From assembly GCA_016938095.1 (NCBI GenBank), contig JAFGVG010000324.1:1-10337 (forward strand): DNA of 10,337 nt, read 5' to 3'. Source of the DNA: Bacteroidales bacterium. GTDB taxonomy: Bacteria > Bacteroidota > Bacteroidia > Bacteroidales > UBA10428. Positions 1-7,695 of the stretch are shown piece after piece. The notes below the pieces were generated by a model. The model had not been told where the DNA came from, did not search any database, and saw nothing but the letters and a program-made list of their open reading frames with translations. A program made the position numbers and the translations under genes. Each line of letters begins with the position of its first letter. Position 1 is the first letter of the stretch.

Positions 1-2307
1 GAAAAGTTGCGTGGATATAGTGTTCAGGAGTGCTTAACTCAGTCGTTGGATCAAATTCTGGCCCCGGAATCCCTGCAAAAAGTAAAGAGCTTATTTGCCG
101 AAGAGATGGAAGCAGAGATCACCGGGAAAGCTGACCCGTCAAGGACATTTTTACTTGAACTGGAGGAATATCGTTATGATGGGTCCACTATCTGGGTTGA
201 GGTAATGATATCTTTTTTGAGGGACAGCTTTTTAAAACCGATCGGAATACTTACGGTAACGAGGGACATTTCTGAGCGCAAGCGGGCAGAGAAAATACAA
301 GCCACAATATACAGGATGTCTGAGGCTGCCTTAAATGCTCCTGGTTTAGAAGTACTATTTGGTTCCATCCATAGCATGATCGCCGAACTGATGCCGGCAA
401 GAAATTTTTACATTTCATTGTTTAATGAAACCACCAATGAAATTCAATTTCCTTACTATGTTGACGAGTTTGACACCAAACCACCCGCCAATAAACTAGG
501 CATGGGTCTCACAGAATATGTCCTGAGAACAGGCAAACCACAATTGGTTACAAAAAAGATGTTTGAACAACTTGTAGAATCGGGACAGATAGAATCTATC
601 GGCTCACCGTCGGTAGACTGGTTGGGCGTGCCTCTCAAAACCCAGCGTGGTGATACGATCGGTGTTATGGCGGTTCAAACTTACGCGCATGATCTTCACC
701 TGGATGTGACCCATGAGAATATCCTTGAATTCGTGTCTACTCAGGTCACCATGGCGATTGAACATAAAAGGGCTGAAGAAGCTCTGCACCGCTCCGAAGA
801 GAAATATCGCGCCCTTGTCGAGAACCTGAGCGAAGTAATATTCACACTGGATACGCAAGGTTGCTTTACTTATATTAGTCCGGCCATTGAACAATACACC
901 GGTTTTCGAATGAACGAAGTCATTGGTATGCCTTTCACCCGCTTCATTCATCCCGACGACCTAAATGACCTGGTTTCAAGCTTTGAACGCTCTTTATCCG
1001 GTCAGTTGGAGTCCTACGAATTCAGGGTACTGAATAAAAACGGTACGGTTCGACAAGTTCGTACTTCAACCAGACGGTTGATGGAGGAAGGAAAATTAAC
1101 AGGTTTGACCGGCATTATGACCGACATAACCGAACACAAAAAGGCTGAGGTTGAGTTATTAAAGGCTAAGGAAAATGCGGAAGAAAGCAATCGCTTAAAG
1201 TCTGCCTTTTTGGCCACCATGAATCATGAATTGCGTACACCATTAAATCATATTCTTGGATTTAGCGATTTAATGCGATCAGGTGCCATAATGGAAAACA
1301 TTGCTGATTATTCCGATATTATTTATAAAAGCAGCCAGTCTCTGTTAGAAATCATTGAGAGTATTTTTGAATTGGCTCTTGCTGAACAATCAGAAATCAA
1401 ACTAAAACTTCAGCCCATTAAATGCCTTGATCTGTTCTTAAGCAATAAATCTGTTCTAAATGAAATTCTTGAAATTTCAGGAAAAAAGGATTCGATCGAA
1501 CTGGTTTTCAATGCTGACAAACAATTGCTTTTACAAAACATCAGCACCGACAGGAACAAAATCAATCAGGTCCTGCTGAATCTTTTCAAAAATGCCGTAA
1601 AATTCACCAAAGCAGGTAAGATTGAATTTGGCTTAAAAACAGAGGAACCCGGTTGGCTGATTTTATATGTCAGTGATACCGGAATTGGTATACCGGAAGA
1701 AAAACATAAAATTATCTTTGAGTTTTTCAGACAAGCAGATGACAGCCATACCCGGGAATATGGAGGTGTAGGGATTGGTCTTGCTATCTCTAAAAAAATT
1801 GCAGAAGTAATGAATGGTACTCTCAGTCTTAAGTCTGAACCAGGCATGGGGAGTACGTTTTACTTCAGAATTCCGACCGAAATGGGGCCATATAAAGATT
1901 ATCAAATGAATATTACTAAAAATGAGTTATCCATTCCATCATTGGAGGGTAAGACAGTTTTGGTTGCGGAAGATGATCCTGCCAGCATGATATTAATCAA
2001 GCGATATATTGCGAATACAGGGATAAATCTGATTGAGGCCGAGAACGGAAAAGAAGCCATTGATAATATGGATAAGAATCCGGATCTGATATTGATGGAT
2101 TTAAGAATGCCAATCATTGATGGCTATACCGCTACACGCATAATAAAATCAAAGCGACCTGATATCCCTGTTATTGCATTGACCGCTTATGCCCTTTCTT
2201 CGGATCGGGGCAAAGCTTTTAGGGCTGGTTGTGATGGCATCATATCCAAACCTGTGGAACAAAGGACACTGTTAAATGAACTAAGGAAACTTTTACTTCC
2301 CGGATAA
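1..2307 (+). CDS. Hybrid sensor histidine kinase, PAS-GAF-PAS-HisKA-HATPase-REC (5' end missing)
   Basis: The frame is open from base 1, so the true start lies upstream; TTG at 7 is not a convincing start because it falls inside a PAS domain. Numbering from the first visible codon (768 residues): the rest of a PAS domain with its PAC tail to about 95, GAF about 103-255, a second PAS about 263-382, a short coiled linker, HisKA with the phospho-acceptor His409 in NHELRTP, a HATPase_c domain with N-box Asn531, DTGIGIP at 559 and GGVGIGL at 588, and a C-terminal receiver at about 651-765. The receiver has the acidic pair Asp658/Asp659, phospho-acceptor Asp700 (LMDLRMP), Thr728 and Lys750. By family knowledge it autophosphorylates on His and passes phosphate to its own receiver, probably then to a separate Hpt protein or regulator, since no output domain is fused. 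No membrane segment is visible, so the visible part is probably cytoplasmic. The signal sensed is unknown; GAF and PAS could bind a small ligand or cofactor. GC falls near the PAS/HisKA junction. Confidence 0.95.
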   Translation, partial: EKLRGYSVQECLTQSLDQILAPESLQKVKSLFAEEMEAEITGKADPSRTFLLELEEYRYDGSTIWVEVMISFLRDSFLKPIGILTVTRDISERKRAEKIQATIYRMSEAALNAPGLEVLFGSIHSMIAELMPARNFYISLFNETTNEIQFPYYVDEFDTKPPANKLGMGLTEYVLRTGKPQLVTKKMFEQLVESGQIESIGSPSVDWLGVPLKTQRGDTIGVMAVQTYAHDLHLDVTHENILEFVSTQVTMAIEHKRAEEALHRSEEKYRALVENLSEVIFTLDTQGCFTYISPAIEQYTGFRMNEVIGMPFTRFIHPDDLNDLVSSFERSLSGQLESYEFRVLNKNGTVRQVRTSTRRLMEEGKLTGLTGIMTDITEHKKAEVELLKAKENAEESNRLKSAFLATMNHELRTPLNHILGFSDLMRSGAIMENIADYSDIIYKSSQSLLEIIESIFELALAEQSEIKLKLQPIKCLDLFLSNKSVLNEILEISGKKDSIELVFNADKQLLLQNISTDRNKINQVLLNLFKNAVKFTKAGKIEFGLKTEEPGWLILYVSDTGIGIPEEKHKIIFEFFRQADDSHTREYGGVGIGLAISKKIAEVMNGTLSLKSEPGMGSTFYFRIPTEMGPYKDYQMNITKNELSIPSLEGKTVLVAEDDPASMILIKRYIANTGINLIEAENGKEAIDNMDKNPDLILMDLRMPIIDGYTATRIIKSKRPDIPVIALTAYALSSDRGKAFRAGCDGIISKPVEQRTLLNELRKLLLPG

Positions 2308-2329
2308 ACAAGGCAAAGGCGAATTCTTT

Positions 2330-2340
2330 TGTTCATTGTT
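2330..2340 (-). repeat. Single copy of the AACAATGAACA repeat word in the convergent gap
   Basis: The 40-bp gap between the kinase and lipoprotein stops carries, on the minus strand 7 nt after the lipoprotein stop, the 11-mer AACAATGAACA. The same word opens the tandem tract 12 nt after the E2 stop, in the same orientation relative to the upstream gene. I see no convincing terminator hairpin in this gap: only a weak AACAA/TTGTT pairing with G-T wobbles. Calling it a member of a dispersed repeat is inference. Confidence 0.35.
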
Positions 2341-2347
2341 AATCGTC

Positions 2348-3490
2348 CTACTTCGTCTTCAAAAGAAACATAGTCATATCCCCGGTAGTGCTCATCCAAT
2401 CGAAATTACGCCCGGTAAGGTTGCCACCGGTTACAAAGCAAAACTCGCCTTTGCGCAGGTCAAGGGGTAATAACTGAACGGTTTTGTTCGTTCCGAAAAG
2501 ATCGTCGGAAAAACCCTCGGCCATATGATAGGCTTTGCCATTGACCAGGTCGTAGCAGAACAAATAAACCTTGTCGACATGGGCGTATTCAGCAAAAACA
2601 TAGCGATTGGTACGGTAAATATTGGAAAGCGTTATATTTCTAACCCGGCTCATGGCTTCGAAAAAATCCTGCCTGCTCTCAACGTTTTGTTTTATCTCAA
2701 CGTTATCATTCACCTTCAGGATTTTCGAAAAATCAAGTCGTAGTGCCGGCACCTTTGCTGATCCCTTAATTTCATAAAGGGTGTCCCTCAGCACCGTTTC
2801 CGGTACCAATGCAGGAGTATAGCTAAAAACACCCGAATCGGTAACCGATATGTTTGTGCTCAAATGTCCGCTCGAGAATAGCTGCCAGTTATTGGTGTTG
2901 GTAGCCGACAGCGAACTGTCGGTTACATTCAGCTGATCGTCGTACCGGTAATACTTGCCAACGTCGTAAAAACTTCCTTCGGAGCCAGGCAATCCCATCC
3001 ATTTATAGTATATCCAGAGCTGACCGTCGGGGTAGCCGGCATATTCCGGTAATACACGGCCCGGCAAGGGCAGCGATTTAAGCAAAAGGCCATCGGTATT
3101 GTATAACATCAGCCTGTTTGAAGTAAGCAGCACAACATGCTTGTCCCCGGGATCGGCGGTCATGGTAATCAGTTTTTTGTATTGCCCTGAATCCTCTCCA
3201 ATGCTGCCTATTTGTCGTAATATCCGGCCCTTGCTGTCGTATTGCAACACCTTGTTGGAACCGGCCAGGTATATATGCCCGGGTGTTTTCACAACATGCC
3301 TGACTTCGTTGATACTAAAGTCATCAGATGACTGAAGGCCCAGTGCCACCGTGTACTGAAACACCGCAGACAGGTTATGTTTGGCAGGCAGGGTCTGCTG
3401 GGTATCAATAACCATCAGGCTGTTTTGGGTATCGCGACTGCAGGAAAAAAAGAAAAAAAACAACACCAGAAAAAAAGACAAACGCTTCAT
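2348..3490 (-). CDS. 6-bladed beta-propeller lipoprotein (DUF5128-like)
   Basis: A 380-residue predicted lipoprotein. The N-terminus is KR, then a very hydrophobic run rich in Phe, ending in FFSC with Cys17 as the likely lipidated residue. The lipobox is loose, as is common in Bacteroidota, and SRD follows it. The rest is beta-propeller-like: short strands with repeated patterns such as YDSKGRILRQIG, LMLYNTDGLLLKSLPL and YRYDDQLNVTDSSL, matching what I know of the Bacteroidota 6-bladed beta-propeller family (formerly DUF5128), including the typical GxxLRQIGxxGxxxGQY block near residues 89-104. The length fits that family. Location is probably the outer membrane or periplasmic face. Biochemical role is unknown; no catalytic motif is evident, and relatives are usually annotated only by fold. 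It stands alone on its strand, with a promoter-like TATATTTG about 110 bp upstream. The start is fixed by the signal sequence; no Shine-Dalgarno is present, only an A-rich leader. Confidence 0.85.
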   Translation of the reverse strand: MKRLSFFLVLFFFFFSCSRDTQNSLMVIDTQQTLPAKHNLSAVFQYTVALGLQSSDDFSINEVRHVVKTPGHIYLAGSNKVLQYDSKGRILRQIGSIGEDSGQYKKLITMTADPGDKHVVLLTSNRLMLYNTDGLLLKSLPLPGRVLPEYAGYPDGQLWIYYKWMGLPGSEGSFYDVGKYYRYDDQLNVTDSSLSATNTNNWQLFSSGHLSTNISVTDSGVFSYTPALVPETVLRDTLYEIKGSAKVPALRLDFSKILKVNDNVEIKQNVESRQDFFEAMSRVRNITLSNIYRTNRYVFAEYAHVDKVYLFCYDLVNGKAYHMAEGFSDDLFGTNKTVQLLPLDLRKGEFCFVTGGNLTGRNFDWMSTTGDMTMFLLKTK

Positions 3491-3597
3491 TTTTTATAGT
3501 ATAAGATTAATAACCAGGATAATGATACACAGTGTAAAACGGTAAAATTTTTGTGCGACAGCTTTCCTGCAATTTCACGGTTGATGTGTAGTGGCAA

Positions 3598-3605
3598 CAA
3601 ATATA
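3598..3605 (-). promoter_or_regulatory. Putative Bacteroidota -7 element for the lipoprotein gene
   Basis: Read on the minus strand this is TATATTTG, a full match to the Bacteroidota primary-sigma -7 consensus TAnnTTTG. It would start transcription near 3590 and leave a leader of about 100 nt before the ATG at 3490. A clear TTG at the -33 position is missing (TTT at the expected spacing), so the call rests on the -7 box alone. Confidence 0.45.
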
Positions 3606-3647
3606 CACTAATCTGTACGTTAAGAAAATTTAAAACCGGAAACTTCA

Positions 3648-3678
3648 TTCCTGAAAGATAAAAAAACAACTACTTTTG
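3648..3678 (+). promoter_or_regulatory. Putative promoter of the nfeD-mltG operon
   Basis: TACTTTTG at 3671-3678 matches the Bacteroidota -7 consensus TAnnTTTG. Twenty bases upstream lies TTC (3648-3650), one mismatch from the TTG -33 box. Transcription would start near 3685, giving a leader of about 40 nt before the ATG at 3724. It is arranged divergently with the lipoprotein promoter in the 233-bp gap, which otherwise shows no gene. Confidence 0.5.
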
Positions 3679-3723
3679 CATTAGCAACATAGGTTTTATA
3701 ATTCAGTCAAGTTTTTACCATAC

Positions 3724-5148
3724 ATGCAAAGCACCAGCTTTTTAAGAAAGGTAATGATTGCCATTACCGCAATGCTTTTGTTGTTGTCAGGCACACCTGC
3801 CGACACCAGTAAAACATCATCTGCCACTGACAAAACAGTGGTTTACGTTTTTCCTGTTCGTGATGAAATAGGGAAAGCTTCGTGGCGCGTTATGCGCGAA
3901 GCTTTTGCAGAAGCACAGCAACACAATGCCGATTATATTATCATACACATGAACACCTATGGTGGCGCGGTAAATTTTGCCGATTCAATGCGCACACGTA
4001 TACTCAACAGCATCATTCCGGTTTTTGTTTTCATCGATAACCAGGCCATTTCGGCCGGGGCGCTGATATCCATTGCATGCGACAGTATTTATATGCGACC
4101 GGGCGGCAACATTGGCGCAGCAACAGTGGTAGACCAGACAGGTTCGGTGGTACCCGACAAATACCAGTCGTTTATGCGCTCCACCATGCGTGCCACTGCC
4201 GAAGCCCATGGAAAAGACACCATTGTAAGCGGCAACGATACCATTATCAAATGGCACCGCGATCCGCGTATTGCTGAAGCCATGGTTGACCCAACCGTTG
4301 TGGCCGAAGGCATTGACGATTCAACCAAGGTGCTTACCCTGACCGCCGAAGAGGCTGTAGCCAACGATTATTGCGAAGGACTTGCCACCAATATCCCCGA
4401 GGTACTGAAGCGTGCCGGAATAAACGATTACGAGCTTGTCACCTACCGCCCCTCGGGCGTCGATAAAATTATCGGTTTTTTGTTAAGCACAGTGGTACAG
4501 GGTATTCTGATCATGCTGATGATTGGCGGCATTTATTATGAGCTGCAATCGCCCGGCGTGGGTTTTCCCCTGATTATTGCACTGGCTGCCGCGCTGCTGT
4601 ATTTCGCACCGCTTTACCTCGAAGGCTTGGCTGCACACTGGGAAATACTGCTGTTCATTGCCGGAATAGTGCTGGTATTCCTGGAGATCTTTCTGTTCCC
4701 GGGATTTGGCATAGCCGGAATTTCAGGCATTGTACTGATCATAACCGGACTAACACTCAGCCTGGTCGATAATATCTCGTTCCGTTTTGAAAGCACTGAG
4801 GCTGTTGGACAACTGGCAAAAGCCTTTTTTACGGTGGTGGTTTCTGTATTCATGGCCTTTGTGGTGGCATTGTTCGGCACACGAAGGTTTGCTTTTTCCA
4901 GGCGCATGTCAGGTCTTTCGCTCGGCACTATTCAGGATCATAAGGACGGATACATAAGCAGCGACATCCGGCAGAAAGACATGATCGGGAAAACAGGCAT
5001 TGCCTTTACCATGCTGAGACCTTCGGGCCGCATCGAAATCGACGGGGAAATTTATGACGCCAAAGCAGAAATAAGCTATATTGAAAAAGGAGCGAATATT
5101 AAGGTAATTCGCGATGAAGCGGGTCAGCTATATGTTATTAAAGACTAA
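3724..5148 (+). CDS. nfeD: NfeD-family membrane-bound serine protease (ClpP class), full-length form
   Basis: A 474-residue long-form NfeD protein. Residues 1-26 are a signal peptide ending near SGTPA. Residues about 37-235 form a ClpP/crotonase-like protease domain: NTYGG (77-81) fits the oxyanion region, ISAG carries the probable nucleophile Ser110, and Lys146 in the KYQSFMRSTMRATAEAHGKD stretch aligns by eye with the catalytic Lys of the archaeal 1510-N protease (a Ser-Lys dyad; the Lys assignment is inference). Then come four to five membrane segments (about 248-272, 279-298, 306-324, 328-346, 366-386) and a C-terminal OB-fold NfeD domain at about 418-474 (GKTGIAFTMLRPSGRIEIDG). Known relatives cleave C-terminal hydrophobic parts of stomatin/flotillin-type proteins and act in membrane quality control. 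The usual stomatin/floA partner is not adjacent here; mltG follows 9 bp downstream, suggesting co-transcription. The start is supported by the signal peptide right after the ATG. The old name nodulation protein NfeD is historical. Confidence 0.93.
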   Translation: MQSTSFLRKVMIAITAMLLLLSGTPADTSKTSSATDKTVVYVFPVRDEIGKASWRVMREAFAEAQQHNADYIIIHMNTYGGAVNFADSMRTRILNSIIPVFVFIDNQAISAGALISIACDSIYMRPGGNIGAATVVDQTGSVVPDKYQSFMRSTMRATAEAHGKDTIVSGNDTIIKWHRDPRIAEAMVDPTVVAEGIDDSTKVLTLTAEEAVANDYCEGLATNIPEVLKRAGINDYELVTYRPSGVDKIIGFLLSTVVQGILIMLMIGGIYYELQSPGVGFPLIIALAAALLYFAPLYLEGLAAHWEILLFIAGIVLVFLEIFLFPGFGIAGISGIVLIITGLTLSLVDNISFRFESTEAVGQLAKAFFTVVVSVFMAFVVALFGTRRFAFSRRMSGLSLGTIQDHKDGYISSDIRQKDMIGKTGIAFTMLRPSGRIEIDGEIYDAKAEISYIEKGANIKVIRDEAGQLYVIKD

Positions 5149-5157
5149 TTTACAGAC

Positions 5158-6210
5158 ATGGTTATGAGCAGCCGCTCCCTTATCCGGTACATTATCATCG
5201 CTGTGGCAGTTATTTTTATTATAGCCGGCGTAAAAATTGCCAGCATGTACAACGAAATATACGGCCCCAATGTTAACACCCCCGGCAAAGAAGATTTTTT
5301 GCTGTACATACCCACCGGTTCGGATTACAACGATGTGATTGCACTGCTGGAGGAAAACCATATTATAAAAGACAGGAAAACCTTCGATTGGGCTGCCGGG
5401 AAAAAGAATTATGCTGAGAACATACATCCGGGGCGATACCGTATCAGGCAAAACATGTCGAACAACCAGTTACTCGATATGTTGCGGTCGGGTTTACAGG
5501 AACCCGTAAATGTGGTGATCAATGTTGCGCGGACACCCGAAGACCTGGCCACCAAAATAGCGACACAAATTGAGGCCGGAAAGGACGATATGATGATACT
5601 CATGAATGATGAAGCCTATCTGCTCACCCTGGGTTTTAACAAAGAAACCATCATTGGCATGTTTATCCCGAATACCTATGAGTTCTGGTGGAATACAGAT
5701 GCCCGGGATTTCTTCACACGCATGAAAAAAGAATACGACAGGTTCTGGAACAGGGAACGCAGCGGAAGAGCCGGGGAAATGAAGTTCTCGCCTAATGAAA
5801 TAATTACCCTTGCATCGATCATCATCAGCGAAACCAACAAGGAAGATGAGTACCGGCGGATTGCAGGTGTATACATCAACCGGCTCAATAAGGGAATGCG
5901 ACTGCAGGCCGATCCCACTGTTAAATTTGCATTGGGCGATTTTGAGCGTCAACGGATTCTGAAAGCTGATACATACATCGATTCGCCTTACAACACTTAT
6001 ATGTACGCCGGTCTCCCTCCGGGCCCCATTGCCATTCCCCCGGTTAAGGCCATTGATGCCGTGCTGAAATACGAAAAACACGATTACCTGTATTTTTGTG
6101 CAAAGGAAGATTTTTCGGGTTACCATAGTTTTGCCCGTACACTCGATCAACATAACCGGAACGCACGTTTATACCAAAAAGCGCTTAACCGGCGTAAAAT
6201 TTTAAAATAG
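5158..6210 (+). CDS. mltG: Endolytic murein transglycosylase MltG (YceG-like)
   Basis: A 350-residue inner-membrane lytic transglycosylase that cuts nascent glycan strands in peptidoglycan and is thought to set strand length. One N-terminal membrane anchor (about 9-28) is followed by a LysM-like region (about 47-115) and the YceG catalytic domain. The catalytic glutamate is Glu225 in LASIIISET, matching Glu218 of E. coli MltG. Conserved blocks follow: VYINRLNKGMRLQADPTVKFALG (238-260), SPYNTYMYAGLPPGPIA (276-292), and a C-terminal LYFCAKEDFSGYHSFARTLDQHN (311-333). Length is normal and no key residue is missing. The ATG at 5158 is 9 bp after the nfeD stop; a second in-frame ATG at 5164 is equally possible. 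The tight spacing suggests one envelope operon with nfeD. Confidence 0.95.
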   Translation: MVMSSRSLIRYIIIAVAVIFIIAGVKIASMYNEIYGPNVNTPGKEDFLLYIPTGSDYNDVIALLEENHIIKDRKTFDWAAGKKNYAENIHPGRYRIRQNMSNNQLLDMLRSGLQEPVNVVINVARTPEDLATKIATQIEAGKDDMMILMNDEAYLLTLGFNKETIIGMFIPNTYEFWWNTDARDFFTRMKKEYDRFWNRERSGRAGEMKFSPNEIITLASIIISETNKEDEYRRIAGVYINRLNKGMRLQADPTVKFALGDFERQRILKADTYIDSPYNTYMYAGLPPGPIAIPPVKAIDAVLKYEKHDYLYFCAKEDFSGYHSFARTLDQHNRNARLYQKALNRRKILK

Positions 6211-6222
6211 TATTCTAAATTA

Positions 6223-6254
6223 TTGTAGCATCAATAAAATTAGCAGTATATTCA
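6223..6254 (+). promoter_or_regulatory. Possible weak promoter of the phosphohexomutase gene
   Basis: In the 77-bp gap after mltG, TTG at 6223-6225 is followed after 21 bp by TATATTCA (6247-6254), one mismatch from TAnnTTTG. Transcription would begin near 6261, some 27 nt before the ATG. Read-through from mltG is the alternative, since I see no terminator hairpin in the gap. Confidence 0.3.
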
Positions 6255-6287
6255 TCCTGCCTAAAATCCTATTGAAGTTTTTGCCCC

Positions 6288-7694
6288 ATGGATAAGATTA
6301 AATTCGGAACCGACGGATGGAGAGCCATCATTGCCAAAGACTTTACCATTGATAACATCGTAAAGATTTCATTGGCTACAGCACTTTGGCTTACCCGTAA
6401 GTTTAAGAACCCGATAGCTGTGATCGGTTACGATTGCCGGTTTGGCGGGGAAATGTTCATGGAAGCAACAGCAAAGATACTGGCTTCAAAAGGAATAAGG
6501 GTTTTTGTGTCCGAACGTTTTGTAACTACGCCCATGGTTTCGCTGGGTGTTTCAAAACTCAAGGCCCAATGCGGCATTGCTATCACCGCCAGTCACAATG
6601 CAGCAGAATACAACGGGTATAAACTGCGCGGCGAACATGGCGGGCCCATGTTTGAAAAAGACCTGAAGGATATTGAAAACCTGATCAGCAATGAAGTGGA
6701 AATTGATCTCGAATTACTGAACTGGAATTACCTGCTGGAACAGGGACTCATCAATTATATCGACCTTGAAAGCATCTACCTGAAAGAAATATCAGAGACC
6801 TTTAACCTGGAAAGTATCTCCGGTTCCGGACTCAATTTTGCCTTTGATGCCATGTACGGCAGTACCCAGCATTTCATGAGTAAATTATTGCCTGATATTA
6901 CCCGGCTGCATTGCGAGGTAAACCCTTCTTTCAGGGGTATCCGGCCTGAACCCATCCGGAAGAACCTTCATGAGCTGATCGAAATGGTCTGGCATAAAAA
7001 AAACATCGACTGCAGCCTGGCGGTCGACGGTGACGGCGACCGGATAGCCATGCTCGATAAAGAAGCCGTTTTCTACGATGCCAATCATTTAATACTGATG
7101 TTGATTCATTACCTGGCAGGCTACAGGCAGCTTACCGGCAAAGTGCTGGTGAGTTTCTCCACCACATCAAAGGTTGAGAAAATATGCAACCATTACGGAC
7201 TAGAGCTGGTAAGAACCCGTGTTGGCTTTAAGGATGCTTCAAAGATGATGACCGAGAACCAGGTGCTTTTGGCTGGGGAAGAATCGGGCGGTATTGCCCT
7301 GGGCAATTCCATACCTGAAAGAGATGCCCTGCGCGCCGGGCTAACCATCTGGCAATGGCTTGCAGAGAGCAAAAAGCCTTTTAACGACTTGTTCCACGAA
7401 GTAACAAACATTACCGGACCCTTTGCCTATGAAAGAGGCAACATTGAACTGAACCGGAATGCACGTAACAAGATCATTGAAAAATGCAGCAGCGGAGAGT
7501 TCAACAACTTCGGTCGGTTTACCGTAGCGCGCTATGAGGTATTCGACGGTTTCAAATTTTTCTTTTCGGACAACGAATGGCTCATGATCCGCTCATCGGG
7601 CACCGAGCCGGTTATCCGGCTTTATGCCGAAGCGGAAACCGAAGAAGTTGCGCAGGAAATCATTTTCTCGGCTATAAAAGCCATCATGGAATAG
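6288..7694 (+). CDS. Phosphoglucomutase/phosphomannomutase family protein
   Basis: A 468-residue alpha-D-phosphohexomutase, complete across all four domains. It moves phosphate between C1 and C6 of a hexose phosphate through a phosphoserine intermediate, feeding nucleotide-sugar and polysaccharide synthesis. Visible landmarks: N-terminal FGTDGWRAIIA (6-16), the active-site loop TASHN with Ser102, the metal loop DGDGDR (247-252), the sugar-specificity loop GEESGG (330-335), and the C-terminal phosphate-binding loop RSSGTEP (435-441). The preference for glucose or mannose (or glucosamine) phosphate cannot be settled by eye. The GTDGWR start and the length resemble the general PGM/PMM branch more than GlmM, which usually has MGKYFGTDGIRG. 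The ATG at 6288 directly precedes the conserved start. It is convergent with the GntR gene, the stops being 1 bp apart. Confidence 0.93.
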   Translation: MDKIKFGTDGWRAIIAKDFTIDNIVKISLATALWLTRKFKNPIAVIGYDCRFGGEMFMEATAKILASKGIRVFVSERFVTTPMVSLGVSKLKAQCGIAITASHNAAEYNGYKLRGEHGGPMFEKDLKDIENLISNEVEIDLELLNWNYLLEQGLINYIDLESIYLKEISETFNLESISGSGLNFAFDAMYGSTQHFMSKLLPDITRLHCEVNPSFRGIRPEPIRKNLHELIEMVWHKKNIDCSLAVDGDGDRIAMLDKEAVFYDANHLILMLIHYLAGYRQLTGKVLVSFSTTSKVEKICNHYGLELVRTRVGFKDASKMMTENQVLLAGEESGGIALGNSIPERDALRAGLTIWQWLAESKKPFNDLFHEVTNITGPFAYERGNIELNRNARNKIIEKCSSGEFNNFGRFTVARYEVFDGFKFFFSDNEWLMIRSSGTEPVIRLYAEAETEEVAQEIIFSAIKAIME

Positions 7695-7695
7695 T

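Noticed and set aside
7..9. TTG as the start codon of the kinase gene
   Set aside because: The frame is open to base 1 and the residues there belong to the middle of a PAS domain, so the gene is cut by the window edge.
604..951. A 115-residue minus-strand frame inside the kinase gene
   Set aside because: Antisense to the conserved GAF/PAS domains; no own domain or promoter seen.
2308..2347. An intrinsic terminator between the convergent kinase and lipoprotein genes
   Set aside because: Only a weak AACAA/TTGTT pairing with wobbles and no GC-rich stem was found.
3487..3669. A 60-residue minus-strand frame upstream of the lipoprotein gene
   Set aside because: It covers the promoter region, has no recognisable features, and a TAnnTTTG box lies inside it; better read as leader DNA.
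5494..6153. A 219-residue minus-strand frame inside mltG
   Set aside because: It is wholly antisense to a clear MltG with intact catalytic motifs; its sequence has no family pattern, so it is a shadow of coding bias.
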